From NCBI GenBank assembly GCA_025997935.1, contig BNVG01000003.1, forward strand, positions 1-41,708: a DNA stretch of 41,708 bases, written 5' to 3'. The translations under genes and the position numbers were made by a program. Below the pieces are notes generated by a model, which was given only the letters and a program-made list of their open reading frames with translations, had not been told where the DNA came from and did no database searches. Below are positions 24,170-32,532 of the stretch, piece by piece; position 1 is the first letter of the stretch, and each line of letters begins with the position of its first letter. The stretch comes from Synergistales bacterium. Lineage in GTDB: Bacteria; Synergistota; Synergistia; Synergistales; Aminobacteriaceae.

Positions 24170-25051
24170 ATGTCTTTTTTATCTCATCTCATCAGCGGCG
24201 TCAGTTTGGGTAGCATTTATGCCATTATCGCCTTGGGCTACACTATGGTATACGGCATCGCCAAAATGCTGAACTTCGCCCACGGTGATGTCATTATGGT
24301 GGGCGCCTATGTCTGTTTTTTCGCGGTATCGCGCTATGATATGCCGGTCATTCCAAGCATTTTATTGGCCGTTGCGGCCTGTACCGCACTCGGAGTCTTT
24401 ATTGAACGGTTAGCCTACAAGCCCCTGCGTTCGGCTCCCTCGTTAGCGGTGCTCATAACCGCTATCGGTATGAGCTACTTTTTACAAAACTCGGCGCAGT
24501 TGCTGTGGACCTCCAATCCCAAAGTATTCAGCTCGGTGGTGGGCAACGGCTCAGTCAAGTTCTTTGACGGCCGGCTTTCCATTTCCTATAACGTCATTGT
24601 CACAGTGCTCGCCTGCATCGTCATTATGAGCGTCCTCACCTGGTTCACCGGACGGACTAAGATGGGAAAAGCCATGCGGGCTTGCAGTGAGGATAAGGAC
24701 GCCGCTCAGCTTATGGGTATCAACGTGAACGCCACTATTTCTATGACCTTCGCTATCGGTTCGGCGCTGGCGGCTGTAGCGGGCGTGCTGCTTTGCTCAG
24801 TCTACCCTACCCTCATGCCGACAACCGGCTCTATGCCTGGCATAAAGGCCTTTACCGCGGCGGTGTTCGGGGGTATCGGCTCCATTCCCGGCGCTCTCTT
24901 GGGCGGCACTCTGCTTGGTGTCATTGAGATATTCGCTAAGGCGTATATCTCCACCCAACTCTCGGACGCCATCGTTTTCCTCGTGCTCATTATCGTACTG
25001 CTTGTCAAGCCCGCCGGACTCTTGGGCAAGCAAGTACAAGAGAAAGTCTGA
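24170..25051 (+). CDS. livH: branched-chain amino acid ABC transporter permease LivH
   Basis: 293 residues from the ATG at 24170 (GGGGGG seven bases before; the longer TTG frame runs through the hairpin). Eight or so TM helices with LivH landmarks: GVSLGSIYAIIALGYTMVYGI, LNFAHGDVIMVGAYV, the cytoplasmic coupling loop TKMGKAMRACSEDKDAAQLMGI, and AFTAAVFGGIGSIPGALLGG. Inner-membrane channel subunit that pairs with LivM. Followed after 10 bp by livM. Confidence 0.93.
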   Translation: MSFLSHLISGVSLGSIYAIIALGYTMVYGIAKMLNFAHGDVIMVGAYVCFFAVSRYDMPVIPSILLAVAACTALGVFIERLAYKPLRSAPSLAVLITAIGMSYFLQNSAQLLWTSNPKVFSSVVGNGSVKFFDGRLSISYNVIVTVLACIVIMSVLTWFTGRTKMGKAMRACSEDKDAAQLMGINVNATISMTFAIGSALAAVAGVLLCSVYPTLMPTTGSMPGIKAFTAAVFGGIGSIPGALLGGTLLGVIEIFAKAYISTQLSDAIVFLVLIIVLLVKPAGLLGKQVQEKV

Positions 25052-25061
25052 GCCTCGCGCT

Positions 25062-26108
25062 ATGAATCTTCAAAAATCAACCCTTAATGCCGTCTTTACC
25101 TATACGCTTGTCGTGGTCGCGTTCGCTGTCGTGCAGGGCTTGATAAAGAGCGGCAACATCAGCTCTACGCTGCGCGGACAGTTAGTGCCCATATGCGCCT
25201 ATATAGTGATGGCGGTTTCGCTGAATCTTACCGTTGGGATACTGGGCGAACTGTCCCTCGGGCACGCGGGCTTTATGAGCGTGGGGGCTTTTTCCGGCGT
25301 GGTGGCTTGCATGAGCTTGGCAAATGTTATCCCATTGGAACCCCTCCGCTTAGTGGTTGGTATGTTGGTCGGCGCGTCCTGCGCCAGCGCTGTCGGGTTT
25401 TTTATAGGCATCCCTGTACTGCGACTGGGCGGCGACTATCTCGCCATTGTGACATTGGCGTGTGGTGAGATAATCAAGAATCTCGTCACTTGTATGTACG
25501 TGGGGATGGACAGTCACGGACTGCATTTCAGCTTCCTGACGTCGGCAAGCGCGTTGCAGCTCGAAAAGGGCGGGAAGGTGATAATCAACGGCCCGATGGG
25601 CATAGCCGGCATACCCAAGCTGTCCACCTTTACTATGGGTTTTACGTTGGTGCTGTTCACGCTCTTTATCGTGATGAATCTTGTGAACAGCCGCGCCGGG
25701 CGCGCCATAATGGCTTTGCGCGACAATCGCATCGCCGCTGAGAGCGTGGGTATCCCGGTGACAAAATATAAACTGATGGCTTTTGTCACGTCGGCCGCTT
25801 TGGCCGGCGCCGCCGGAGCGCTTTACGCCATGAATTTCTCTACAATCGTGGCCACTAAGTTCAACTTCAACACCTCCATTCTCATTTTGGTCTATGTGGT
25901 GTTGGGTGGCCTCGGAAATATCTGGGGCTCGGTGGTCGCGGCCACCGTTTTAACCGTTTTGCCGGAGATGCTGCGAGGGTTCAATGACTATCGCATGTTG
26001 GTGTACGCCGTAGTGCTGATTATCGTCATGATAGTCACCAATAACGCCCGCTTCAAAGCGATTCCGACGCGGCTGAAAAAAAGACTGAGAGGCGCCTCCA
26101 ATGTTTGA
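25062..26108 (+). CDS. livM: branched-chain amino acid ABC transporter permease LivM
   Basis: 348 residues from the ATG at 25062, which follows the livH stop by 10 bp; the longer open frame reaches back into livH and is not coding. Landmarks: LNLTVGILGELSLGHAGFMSVGAF, PVLRLGGDYLAIVTLACGEII, the coupling loop SRAGRAIMALRDNRIAAESVGI, and VVLGGLGNIWGSVVAATVL. About ten TM helices. Ribosome site weak, so translation is probably coupled to livH. Overlaps livG by 8 bp. Confidence 0.92.
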   Translation: MNLQKSTLNAVFTYTLVVVAFAVVQGLIKSGNISSTLRGQLVPICAYIVMAVSLNLTVGILGELSLGHAGFMSVGAFSGVVACMSLANVIPLEPLRLVVGMLVGASCASAVGFFIGIPVLRLGGDYLAIVTLACGEIIKNLVTCMYVGMDSHGLHFSFLTSASALQLEKGGKVIINGPMGIAGIPKLSTFTMGFTLVLFTLFIVMNLVNSRAGRAIMALRDNRIAAESVGIPVTKYKLMAFVTSAALAGAAGALYAMNFSTIVATKFNFNTSILILVYVVLGGLGNIWGSVVAATVLTVLPEMLRGFNDYRMLVYAVVLIIVMIVTNNARFKAIPTRLKKRLRGASNV

Positions 26109-26952
26109 GCGGGGGCGAAAAACAAAGTTGGCGCCATTGCCGGCCACCAATTTTGTTCCAGAACGCGACGTAGACAAACAGCCAATTCTCGAAGCGCACA
26201 ACCTCGGTATTGATTTTGGGGGTCTCACCGCGCTCGACGGCTTTAACTTCGCCGTCAGCCCCACCGAGATAGCCGGCCTTATCGGCCCCAACGGCGCGGG
26301 CAAGACGACCGTGTTCAGTTTGCTTTCCAAGGTATACCAGCCCACACGCGGCGCTATGTTGTTGAATGGGCGCGACACTATGGGTATGAGCACGGTGCAG
26401 GTCAATAGAGCCGGTATTGCCCGCACTTTCCAGAATATCCGGCTGTTCAACAACCTCACTGTGGAGGACAACGTCAAATTAGGCCTGCACAACCATATCA
26501 AATACGGTATGCTCAGCGGTATTTTACGCACGCCAAACTATTGGAAGCAGGAGAAGAGCGCCGCCATGCGCGTGAAAGAACTGCTGTCCATCTTCAATAT
26601 GGAACACATGGTCGGCAAGCGCGCCGGTTCGTTGCCGTATGGAGCGCAGCGCCGCCTTGAAATTATCCGCGCTCTTGCCACGGGCCCAAAGGTGTTGCTC
26701 TTGGACGAACCAGCCGCCGGCATGAACCCCTCCGAGACCAGTGAGTTGATGGAGAACATCGTCAAAGTGCGTGATGCCTTTCAGATTGCCATTGTTCTTA
26801 TCGAACATGATATGAATTTGGTGATGGGCATTTGCGAGGGCATTTGCGTGCTTAACTTCGGCAAGATAATCGCCAAAGGCACCCCCGGCGAGATACAGAA
26901 CAATCCCTTGGTTATTGAGGCTTATCTTGGCAGACAAAAGAAGGACGGGTAA
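26101..26952 (+). CDS. livG: branched-chain amino acid ABC transporter ATP-binding protein LivG
   Basis: 283 residues. Walker A GPNGAGKTT (62-70), Q-loop ARTFQNIRLFNNLTVEDNV, signature LPYGAQRR, Walker B VLLLDEPAAGMNP, switch His in LIEHDMNLVM. The N-terminus carries about 28 extra residues before the domain begins (ILEAHNLGIDFGG), unusual but compatible with the 8-bp overlap with livM. An internal start would lengthen the gap and lacks support. One of two ATPases powering LivHM. Confidence 0.93.
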   Translation: MFERGRKTKLAPLPATNFVPERDVDKQPILEAHNLGIDFGGLTALDGFNFAVSPTEIAGLIGPNGAGKTTVFSLLSKVYQPTRGAMLLNGRDTMGMSTVQVNRAGIARTFQNIRLFNNLTVEDNVKLGLHNHIKYGMLSGILRTPNYWKQEKSAAMRVKELLSIFNMEHMVGKRAGSLPYGAQRRLEIIRALATGPKVLLLDEPAAGMNPSETSELMENIVKVRDAFQIAIVLIEHDMNLVMGICEGICVLNFGKIIAKGTPGEIQNNPLVIEAYLGRQKKDG

Positions 26953-26953
26953 C

Positions 26954-27655
26954 ATGCTGAAAGTTGAGGGTATAAATGTATATTATGACGCCATTCACGC
27001 GGTGCGACAGGTCTCGCTCGAGGTGGACGATGGCGAGATAGTCACGCTAATAGGGGCCAACGGCGCGGGGAAGAGCACCATTCTACGGACTATTTCCGGC
27101 CTGCTGCGCTCCGGCACCGGAAATATCTATTTTATGAACGAGAGCATCAGAGCTATGCCTCCTCACAAAATTGTGGAGCGCGGCCTCGCTCAGGTGCCAG
27201 AGGGACGGCGCATATTTTTGCGCATGACCGTGGAGGACAATTTGGAAATGGGCGCGTATACACAGAAATCGGACGGCATAGGGGGCGATTTGGAGCGGGT
27301 TTATACTCTCTTTCCGCGCCTCAAGGAACGCCGCAAGCAAGTGGCGGGCACTTTATCGGGAGGCGAACAGCAGATGTTGGCTATGGGTAGAGGGCTGATG
27401 AGCCGCCCCAAGCTCTTAATGCTGGACGAACCGTCAATGGGCCTTGCGCCTATTTTGGTTGAGCAGATATTCTCCACCATCACGGAGATGAACCGGGAGG
27501 GCACAACCATTTTGTTGGTGGAGCAAAACGCCCGGATGGCTTTGTCTATCGCCGCTAAGGCTTATGTATTGGAAACAGGGCACATTGCTATGCAAGGCGA
27601 CGCGCGTGAGCTGGCCGTCAATGAAGACGTGAAAAAGGCGTACCTTGGGGGATGA
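26954..27655 (+). CDS. livF: branched-chain amino acid ABC transporter ATP-binding protein LivF
   Basis: 233 residues from the ATG at 26954, directly after the livG stop, with AAGGACGGG at the end of livG as ribosome site. Walker A GANGAGKST (34-42), LivF-type Q-loop region AQVPEGRRIFLRMTVEDNL, signature LSGGEQQML, Walker B LLMLDEPSMGLAP, switch His replaced in context LLVEQNARMAL as is normal for LivF. Last gene of the operon; a hairpin follows. Confidence 0.94.
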   Translation: MLKVEGINVYYDAIHAVRQVSLEVDDGEIVTLIGANGAGKSTILRTISGLLRSGTGNIYFMNESIRAMPPHKIVERGLAQVPEGRRIFLRMTVEDNLEMGAYTQKSDGIGGDLERVYTLFPRLKERRKQVAGTLSGGEQQMLAMGRGLMSRPKLLMLDEPSMGLAPILVEQIFSTITEMNREGTTILLVEQNARMALSIAAKAYVLETGHIAMQGDARELAVNEDVKKAYLGG

Positions 27656-27659
27656 CAAA

Positions 27660-27690
27660 GCTCCCTCCATCAAAAAAGAACGGAGGGAGC
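27660..27690. terminator. hairpin between convergent livF and rpsI
   Basis: GCTCCCTCC (27660-27668) and GGAGGGAGC (27682-27690), nine perfect pairs, 13-base loop with A-run. No strong T-run on either side, so the terminator call rests on position between convergent operons. Confidence 0.6.
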
Positions 27691-27726
27691 ATAAACTCTA
27701 ACTCAATCTTAAACCTAAGAAATTTT

Positions 27727-28119
27727 TTAACGCTTGGAGAACTGCCTCTTGCCGCGCGCGCCCTTTTGGCCGAACTTCTTGCGCTCAACCATGCGCGAAT
27801 CGCGGGTCAAAAGCCCTTCTTTCTTCAGAACCGGGCGCAAATCGGGGTTCATCTTTATCAGGGCGCGAGCTATACCCATCTTGACCGCTCCCGCCTGTCC
27901 GGTAAGTCCGCCGCCTGTGGCGCGGATATAAACGTCGACTTTGCCTTCAAGACTGGCGGTTTTCAGAGACTGCCAGACATTTGACTGCCAGACGAGACGA
28001 GGGAAATAATCCTCGACAGATCTGTTGTTGATCTTGAGCTCACCATTGCCGGGGCGAATCCTTACGCGAGCCAGCGCGGTCTTGCGGCGACCCGTTCCCC
28101 AAAAATAACTATCCTGCAT
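27727..28119 (-). CDS. rpsI: 30S ribosomal protein S9
   Basis: 130 residues, standard length. YFWGTGRRKTALARVRI start, LKTASLEGKVDVYIRATGGGLTGQAGA middle, and the basic tail KGARGKRQFSKR that reaches the P-site tRNA. GGGAGGAG lies eight bases before the ATG. Follows rplM after 38 bp, the conserved L13-S9 pair. Confidence 0.97.
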   Translation of the reverse strand: MQDSYFWGTGRRKTALARVRIRPGNGELKINNRSVEDYFPRLVWQSNVWQSLKTASLEGKVDVYIRATGGGLTGQAGAVKMGIARALIKMNPDLRPVLKKEGLLTRDSRMVERKKFGQKGARGKRQFSKR

Positions 28120-28157
28120 TGACTTCTCTCCTCCCGATAAATCGAAAAATACAGGGC

Positions 28158-28601
28158 TTATATCTCAAGAGCCTGGGGCGACTGCGCGGAGTGCGGATGG
28201 TTAGACCCCGTATAAACTTTTAGCTTGCGCTCGTATTTGAGGCGCGTCTTGGGAAGCATTCCCTTTACAACGTGCTCAAAAAGAAACGTCGGTTTCTTCT
28301 GAAGCATTACGTCCCAAGAAATAGCCCGATAACCGCCGGGGTGTCCGGTATGGTAGTGATAAAAAGACTGAGAGCCTTTTTTGCCGGTCAGTCTGACTTT
28401 CTCGGCGTTGATAACGACCACAAAGTCCCCTGTATCGACGTGCGGCGTGTAAGTCGGCCTGTGTTTGCCTACCAAGATACGAGCTATCCCTGCCGCCAGA
28501 CGGCCTATCGGCTTATCCGTCGCGTCGATAACAAACCATTGGCGGATTACTGTCTCAGGCCTCGCAAGATAAGAACTGCTGCCTGACTTGTTGTTGCCCA
28601 T
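28158..28601 (-). CDS. rplM: 50S ribosomal protein L13
   Basis: 147 residues from the ATG at 28601, chosen over the longer frame because GGGGAGG lies seven bases upstream and because L13 homology begins near ETVIRQWFVIDATDKPIGRLA. Further landmarks: ILVGKHRPTYTPHVDTGD, and VVKGMLPKTRLKYERKLKVYTGSNHPHSAQ. Early-assembling 50S protein. In the conserved operon with S9. A leader of about 170 bases precedes it. Confidence 0.96.
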   Translation of the reverse strand: MGNNKSGSSSYLARPETVIRQWFVIDATDKPIGRLAAGIARILVGKHRPTYTPHVDTGDFVVVINAEKVRLTGKKGSQSFYHYHTGHPGGYRAISWDVMLQKKPTFLFEHVVKGMLPKTRLKYERKLKVYTGSNHPHSAQSPQALEI

Positions 28602-28812
28602 TTTACTGCCTCCCCTAATCATTTTTCCTGTAAAAGTTAAAGTTGTTACGCAAAAAGAAACACAATTCAAGCGCCGCGAAAGTTCAGAAACTCGAAAGAC
28701 GTGGCTGGGGGCCTCTCCTGCAAACTTATAAACTTTGGCCTCAAATTTATGCTTCTTAAATCTGTCTTGATTTCTTTTCTTATTGTATATGAACAAGGCG
28801 CGGATTTGCAAG
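28602..28812 (-). promoter_or_regulatory. promoter and long leader of rplM-rpsI
   Basis: On the minus strand TTGCAA (28811-28806), 18-bp spacer, TACAAT (28787-28782), inside the 3' end of the upstream gene. A start of transcription near 28775 would leave about 170 untranslated bases before rplM, long enough for an autoregulatory ribosomal-protein leader. I could not identify a known L13-leader fold by eye. Confidence 0.4.
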
Positions 28813-29835
28813 TATTCCCGGCAATCTTCCGCGCTTCGCTATTGGTTTGCCCTCGATTTCCTTAATGTCCATTGTCATATCTATGGGCTCAGCGTGAGCT
28901 ATGTAACTGCCGACGCCGAAAACGTCAGCCCCCGCCTCAGCGAGAGCGCGAATCCTGTCAGGAGTGAGTCCGCCTGTAGCCACGATTTTCACATGGTTGA
29001 AGCCCGCGCTGTCAAGCCTATAACGTAGCTCCCGCACAAGGTCAGGCGTCACGCCTCCGCGCTCTCCCGGCGTATCCAAGCGGACGGCGTCAAGTTTATC
29101 ACCCAACGCCTCAGCCAAACGCAAAGACTCTTCCGTCTCGTCTTTGAAAGTATCCACAAGGAAAATGCGCCCTATGTCGCTCGGAAGCGCGGCGTCATAA
29201 GCCTTTGCCAAAGATAGGGTATCCCCCATCAGGAGAACGGCTGTATGTGGAACCGTACCGGAAGGGATGCCGCCAAACAACTTCGCGCCGAGAATGCTAC
29301 TTGCCCCGGCGCAACCGCCTATTTTCACGGCCACGCTGTCCATGACCGAGGCCACGGACGGATGAAGATGGCGCGCCCCAAATGACAATACGGGTTTCCC
29401 GCCTGCCGAAGTCGTTCCGCCTGCGGCTCTGACACACTCACGCGCCGCTTTTGCCCAGCCGCTCGAGCTGGCCAAAAACCCTAAAATAGCGGTCTCGTAG
29501 ATGCCAAAATCACGATAGGAGCCGCGGATACGAACAAGCGTCTCCTTAGGCGAGAATATCTCCCCTTCCGGGAGCGCCTCCATTGATATAGGAAGGGTCT
29601 TCAGAAGCTCTTTGACCTCCCCCAACCCCGCAAACACTCCCTCGCCGCGAGCGAAAACTTCAGCCGCAACCTGAACGTCCAAACGCCCTACGGACGATAA
29701 TACATCCCTTGTGTTGACGAAATAAATGTCCGTGGTGGCGCCGGAACGTATTTCCTCGTGAGTGGCGCTCAAGAAACGGTTTTTATCGATCTTTAACTCA
29801 GCCACATCCGCAAGGGAATTGATAAACTTAGACAT
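28780..29835 (-). CDS. pncB: nicotinate phosphoribosyltransferase (short archaeal/anaerobe type)
   Basis: 351 residues. NAPRT/QPRT fold: substrate region THEEIRSGATTDIYFVNT at the N-terminus, barrel with SFGARHLHPSVA, GTVPHTAVLLMGDT, the phosphate-binding DTFKDETEESLRLA, VRLDTPGERGG, and the C-terminal IVATGGLTPDRI...GADVFGVGSYIA. It converts nicotinate and PRPP to nicotinate mononucleotide in NAD salvage. The start lies 4 bp after the secG stop, so the two are co-transcribed. Length and motifs fit the compact class rather than the 400-residue E. coli-type enzyme. Confidence 0.88.
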   Translation of the reverse strand: MSKFINSLADVAELKIDKNRFLSATHEEIRSGATTDIYFVNTRDVLSSVGRLDVQVAAEVFARGEGVFAGLGEVKELLKTLPISMEALPEGEIFSPKETLVRIRGSYRDFGIYETAILGFLASSSGWAKAARECVRAAGGTTSAGGKPVLSFGARHLHPSVASVMDSVAVKIGGCAGASSILGAKLFGGIPSGTVPHTAVLLMGDTLSLAKAYDAALPSDIGRIFLVDTFKDETEESLRLAEALGDKLDAVRLDTPGERGGVTPDLVRELRYRLDSAGFNHVKIVATGGLTPDRIRALAEAGADVFGVGSYIAHAEPIDMTMDIKEIEGKPIAKRGRLPGILANPRLVHIQ

Positions 29836-29839
29836 ATCC

Positions 29840-30058
29840 TTAAATCAGAGCCAACACAAGAGAAGTGATCATAAAAAGCGCCGCTATAACGACGGTCAGT
29901 TTAGTCAATCCCGTAAATCTCTGCCATTGCTTGACGTCAGCCTGAGTGCCTCCGCCAAAAACTCCTCCAAACCCGCCCTGCTTGCGTTGCTGAAGCAACA
30001 CAACCGCCACAAGAAGCACGCTCAGGACGATGTGAACCAGAGACAAGAAAATCTTCAT
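29840..30058 (-). CDS. secG: protein translocase subunit SecG
   Basis: 72 residues, two hydrophobic helices (about 4-21 and 52-71) separated by the conserved loop QQRKQGGFGGVFGGGTQ. Auxiliary subunit of SecYEG in the inner membrane. GGAGG precedes the ATG. Sits 29 bp after the flavin oxidoreductase gene and 4 bp before pncB. Confidence 0.95.
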   Translation of the reverse strand: MKIFLSLVHIVLSVLLVAVVLLQQRKQGGFGGVFGGGTQADVKQWQRFTGLTKLTVVIAALFMITSLVLALI

Positions 30059-30087
30059 TGCTATATATTCCTCCTGAATTTCTTTAG

Positions 30088-31176
30088 TTACAGGCTCTCG
30101 CCAAAAAGGTCTTCTATTATTTCCTTAACCGTAGCCACGTGGTCTACTTTGGTCACATTGCTTCCGCAGAAGAAAAGCCCGGTTTCCCATTTCCCGTTGA
30201 CCCCGTCAATAAGCGCGCCCGCTATGCAAAATGTCTCATGGGTCTTGCGGAAACGACAATGGGTCATACAATTTGCGAAACATGGACTGCTCTGAGCTGA
30301 GCCAGACAGGTAGTCGGCTATGAATGGATTTTTAATGGCGCGTCCGGGAAGTCCGGCCGGACTGTTGATAAGCACTACGTCTTCTTCTTTGGCGTCGATA
30401 TAAGCCTGCTTGAAACGATCTGACGCGTCGCCCTCGACCGTACAGGCAAACCGCGTACCCATCTGAACACCCTTAGCGCCCCACTCGAACATGCGCTCCA
30501 TATCATCGCGACCCCAGACCCCGCCCGCCGCTATGACGGGAATATCGCTTTTCATCTCCTCAGTTACGAACCGCACCGTATCGGGCAACGCCACGGAGAG
30601 GGAAAGCGCCGGGTCGTAAACCTGCTCTATTGCGGAAGCGCCCAAATGCCCTCCGGCTGTGGCCGGTTCTTCGACAACAAATCCATCCGGTCTGCGCCCG
30701 TAGAGCTTCTCCCAGCGGCGCGTAATAAGACTGGCCGCCTTGGCGGAGCTGACTATGGGAACCAACGCCACATCGGGGAAGTCCTTTGTGTACTCCGGAA
30801 GGCGCAACGGCAACCCGGCCCCGGATATTATTACGTCAGCGCCGCCTTCAGCCGCCGCCCTGACCTCTCTGTCGTAGTCAGTAAGAGCCACCATACAATT
30901 AACCGCCAAAACCCCGTCCGGTCCGGCTATCTCACGGGCGCTTTGTAAGGTCTCCTTGATGACAATTTCGTTGGAGTCGAAGTAGTTCATTTTTTCCTGT
31001 GTATAATGAGGGGAGTTATGACTGAGTCCCACGCTGGCAATTGTCCCTACCGCCCCGTAGCGCGCGACGTTTCCGGCGAGTCTGAATCCTGAAATCCCCA
31101 CGCCCATCCCACCTTGAATCAGAGGATAACGCGGTTGGTGTTTTCCCAGTTTCAAAACAGGTCTGTCATTACTCAC
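30088..31176 (-). CDS. NAD(P)H-dependent flavin oxidoreductase / nitronate monooxygenase family
   Basis: 362 residues, FMN-binding TIM barrel. Landmarks: PLIQGGMGVGIS at the N-terminus, ADVIISGAGLPLRLPE, EEPATAGGHLGAS, and VIAAGGVWGRDDMERMFEWGAKGVQMGTRFA. An inserted Cys-rich stretch near 290-312 (SPCFANCMTHCRFRKTHETFC) could bind a metal cluster and is seen in some relatives from anaerobes. Roles in the family range from nitronate oxidation to enoyl-ACP reduction (FabK); no fatty-acid genes lie nearby, so the function is open. Transcribed with secG and pncB from an extended -10 promoter at 31240-31248. Confidence 0.85.
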   Translation of the reverse strand: MSNDRPVLKLGKHQPRYPLIQGGMGVGISGFRLAGNVARYGAVGTIASVGLSHNSPHYTQEKMNYFDSNEIVIKETLQSAREIAGPDGVLAVNCMVALTDYDREVRAAAEGGADVIISGAGLPLRLPEYTKDFPDVALVPIVSSAKAASLITRRWEKLYGRRPDGFVVEEPATAGGHLGASAIEQVYDPALSLSVALPDTVRFVTEEMKSDIPVIAAGGVWGRDDMERMFEWGAKGVQMGTRFACTVEGDASDRFKQAYIDAKEEDVVLINSPAGLPGRAIKNPFIADYLSGSAQSSPCFANCMTHCRFRKTHETFCIAGALIDGVNGKWETGLFFCGSNVTKVDHVATVKEIIEDLFGESL

Positions 31177-31239
31177 CTTTTGCCAACTCCTTTATAAACT
31201 TAAACATCTAAATAAAGCGCCCAAAACAGACATTTCTGC

Positions 31240-31248
31240 ATTATATCA
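31240..31248 (-). promoter_or_regulatory. extended -10 promoter for the oxidoreductase-secG-pncB operon
   Basis: On the minus strand TGATATAAT (31248-31240), a perfect -10 with the TGn extension, about 65 bp before the ATG at 31176. No good -35, as often with extended -10 promoters. Confidence 0.5.
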
Positions 31249-31274
31249 AAAAACTTCGCTATATGCTCGGTTTT

Positions 31275-32402
31275 TTATGCAAAACCCAAAATAGGTGAAA
31301 GATAAGGGGTCAGGCGCTGTGTCCATATCTCGAAATTCTTGGCCCCCGCCAATTGTTCGACCGTGAAAAAGTCGTCGCTCGTCCCGCCTGGCGAGTCGTC
31401 TTTCAGGGCTTTTTCGTAGACGGAAACGGTAAAGGCGTAAATAATATCCCCCTTGTGGCGGAGCGTGGCGGCCTTTGGCTTACAGCCAATCGCCATTCTC
31501 CCGTCTTCATGTTCAAAAAACGTGACGGTGTATCCCACATCGCCAAAAACGCCCTCTCCGAAAGTAACTCTGCGTTTTCGCGCGTAAGCCGCGTCTAAAA
31601 GCTCCTTGTCACTGTCTGGCGACGTTCTGAGTTCTATGAAAGGCAGTGAATCGAAGTGCCGGGCGTAGGCTATGAATTTGCAGTCTATCTTCTTCATGCG
31701 GGCGTCTCCCAGATTGAGAATAAGGTGCGCGGGCTCGCGCCAAAGATCGTCTATAAAATCCTCCCCGTCCTCCTCGCAGAAAGAAAACCCGAGCAACATC
31801 CCGGCAGCCATCCACTGAATGGGATGATACCAGCGCGCCGGGGAAAGGTTCGCTAATTTTCGCACTATACCCGTCTTGAAGAGATCGTCCACGTTTCTGT
31901 GGTTTTCGGTTATGGGAATGCAACCATTGATGAAAAGCGGCTCGTAATTTTCATATAGAGGGAAGAACGGCCTGAACGACCCCTCCCCTCTTTTTTCGCC
32001 GGTCATATCCGCTATCCATAGGCTCGATCGCTTATCCTCCGAGAGCAACTCCAGCTCCCCCTTGGCGGTCACGATGACGGGCGTGTGCAGCACCTTCTCG
32101 AGCAGGCCCGTAAACTTCCATAGACGCGGTTTGAAAGACGTATATACGGCGTACTCCGACAGCACACGCTGCAAAGACGGCAAAAGGTCGTGGAGGGAAT
32201 ACTCTATGCTCTCTCCGCGTTTCTTGCCCTTTACTGACAGTTTTCTGTCGAGCTTCTCGAGCCAACTGAGGCGTATCATTTTTCTTGAGTTTTGGATTTT
32301 ATTGAAGACGACAAGACGCGGAGACATGCCCTTTGTCCATATCTGCAAAGCAAGAGTCTCGTCTATATCAAAGGAGCTTACAACCTCTCCCTTATCGTCC
32401 AT
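31275..32402 (-). CDS. hypothetical protein, 375 residues
   Basis: Not recognised. A soluble protein without signal peptide or TM helix, rich in aromatic and charged residues. Conspicuous segments: RKMIRLSWLEKLDRKLSVKGKKRG (about 40-63), SPARWYHPIQWMAAGMLLG (about 188-206), FIAYARHFDSLPFIELR (about 242-258), and KRRVTFGEGVFGDVGYTVTFFEHEDGRMAIGC (about 276-307). A clear AGGAGG eight bases before the ATG argues that it is a real gene. It stands alone between a strong terminator upstream and the oxidoreductase operon downstream. Possibly lineage-restricted. Confidence 0.75.
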   Translation of the reverse strand: MDDKGEVVSSFDIDETLALQIWTKGMSPRLVVFNKIQNSRKMIRLSWLEKLDRKLSVKGKKRGESIEYSLHDLLPSLQRVLSEYAVYTSFKPRLWKFTGLLEKVLHTPVIVTAKGELELLSEDKRSSLWIADMTGEKRGEGSFRPFFPLYENYEPLFINGCIPITENHRNVDDLFKTGIVRKLANLSPARWYHPIQWMAAGMLLGFSFCEEDGEDFIDDLWREPAHLILNLGDARMKKIDCKFIAYARHFDSLPFIELRTSPDSDKELLDAAYARKRRVTFGEGVFGDVGYTVTFFEHEDGRMAIGCKPKAATLRHKGDIIYAFTVSVYEKALKDDSPGGTSDDFFTVEQLAGAKNFEIWTQRLTPYLSPILGFA

Positions 32403-32464
32403 CGCGGCGACCTCCTGAAATTCCGGTTTCTGATTTGCGAATCACAGCGGTAGTTTATCACAAA

Positions 32465-32510
32465 TTCAAATATTAAGGGCGGGCCTTTGGGCCCGCCCTT
32501 AATATTTGAA
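32465..32510 (-). terminator. strong terminator after the DUF3798 gene
   Basis: 21-bp perfect arms (32465-32485 and 32490-32510), 4-base loop, GC-rich core GGGCGGGCC with AT-rich flanks, so it should work in either direction. Closes the M20-abgT-DUF3798 operon, 22 bp after the last stop. Confidence 0.88.
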
Positions 32511-32532
32511 CTAAATTTCCGAGTTAAATTCG

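Noticed and set aside
28602..28811. N-terminal extension of L13
   Set aside because: The frame is open by chance; a strong ribosome site sits at the ATG at 28601 and L13 homology begins there.
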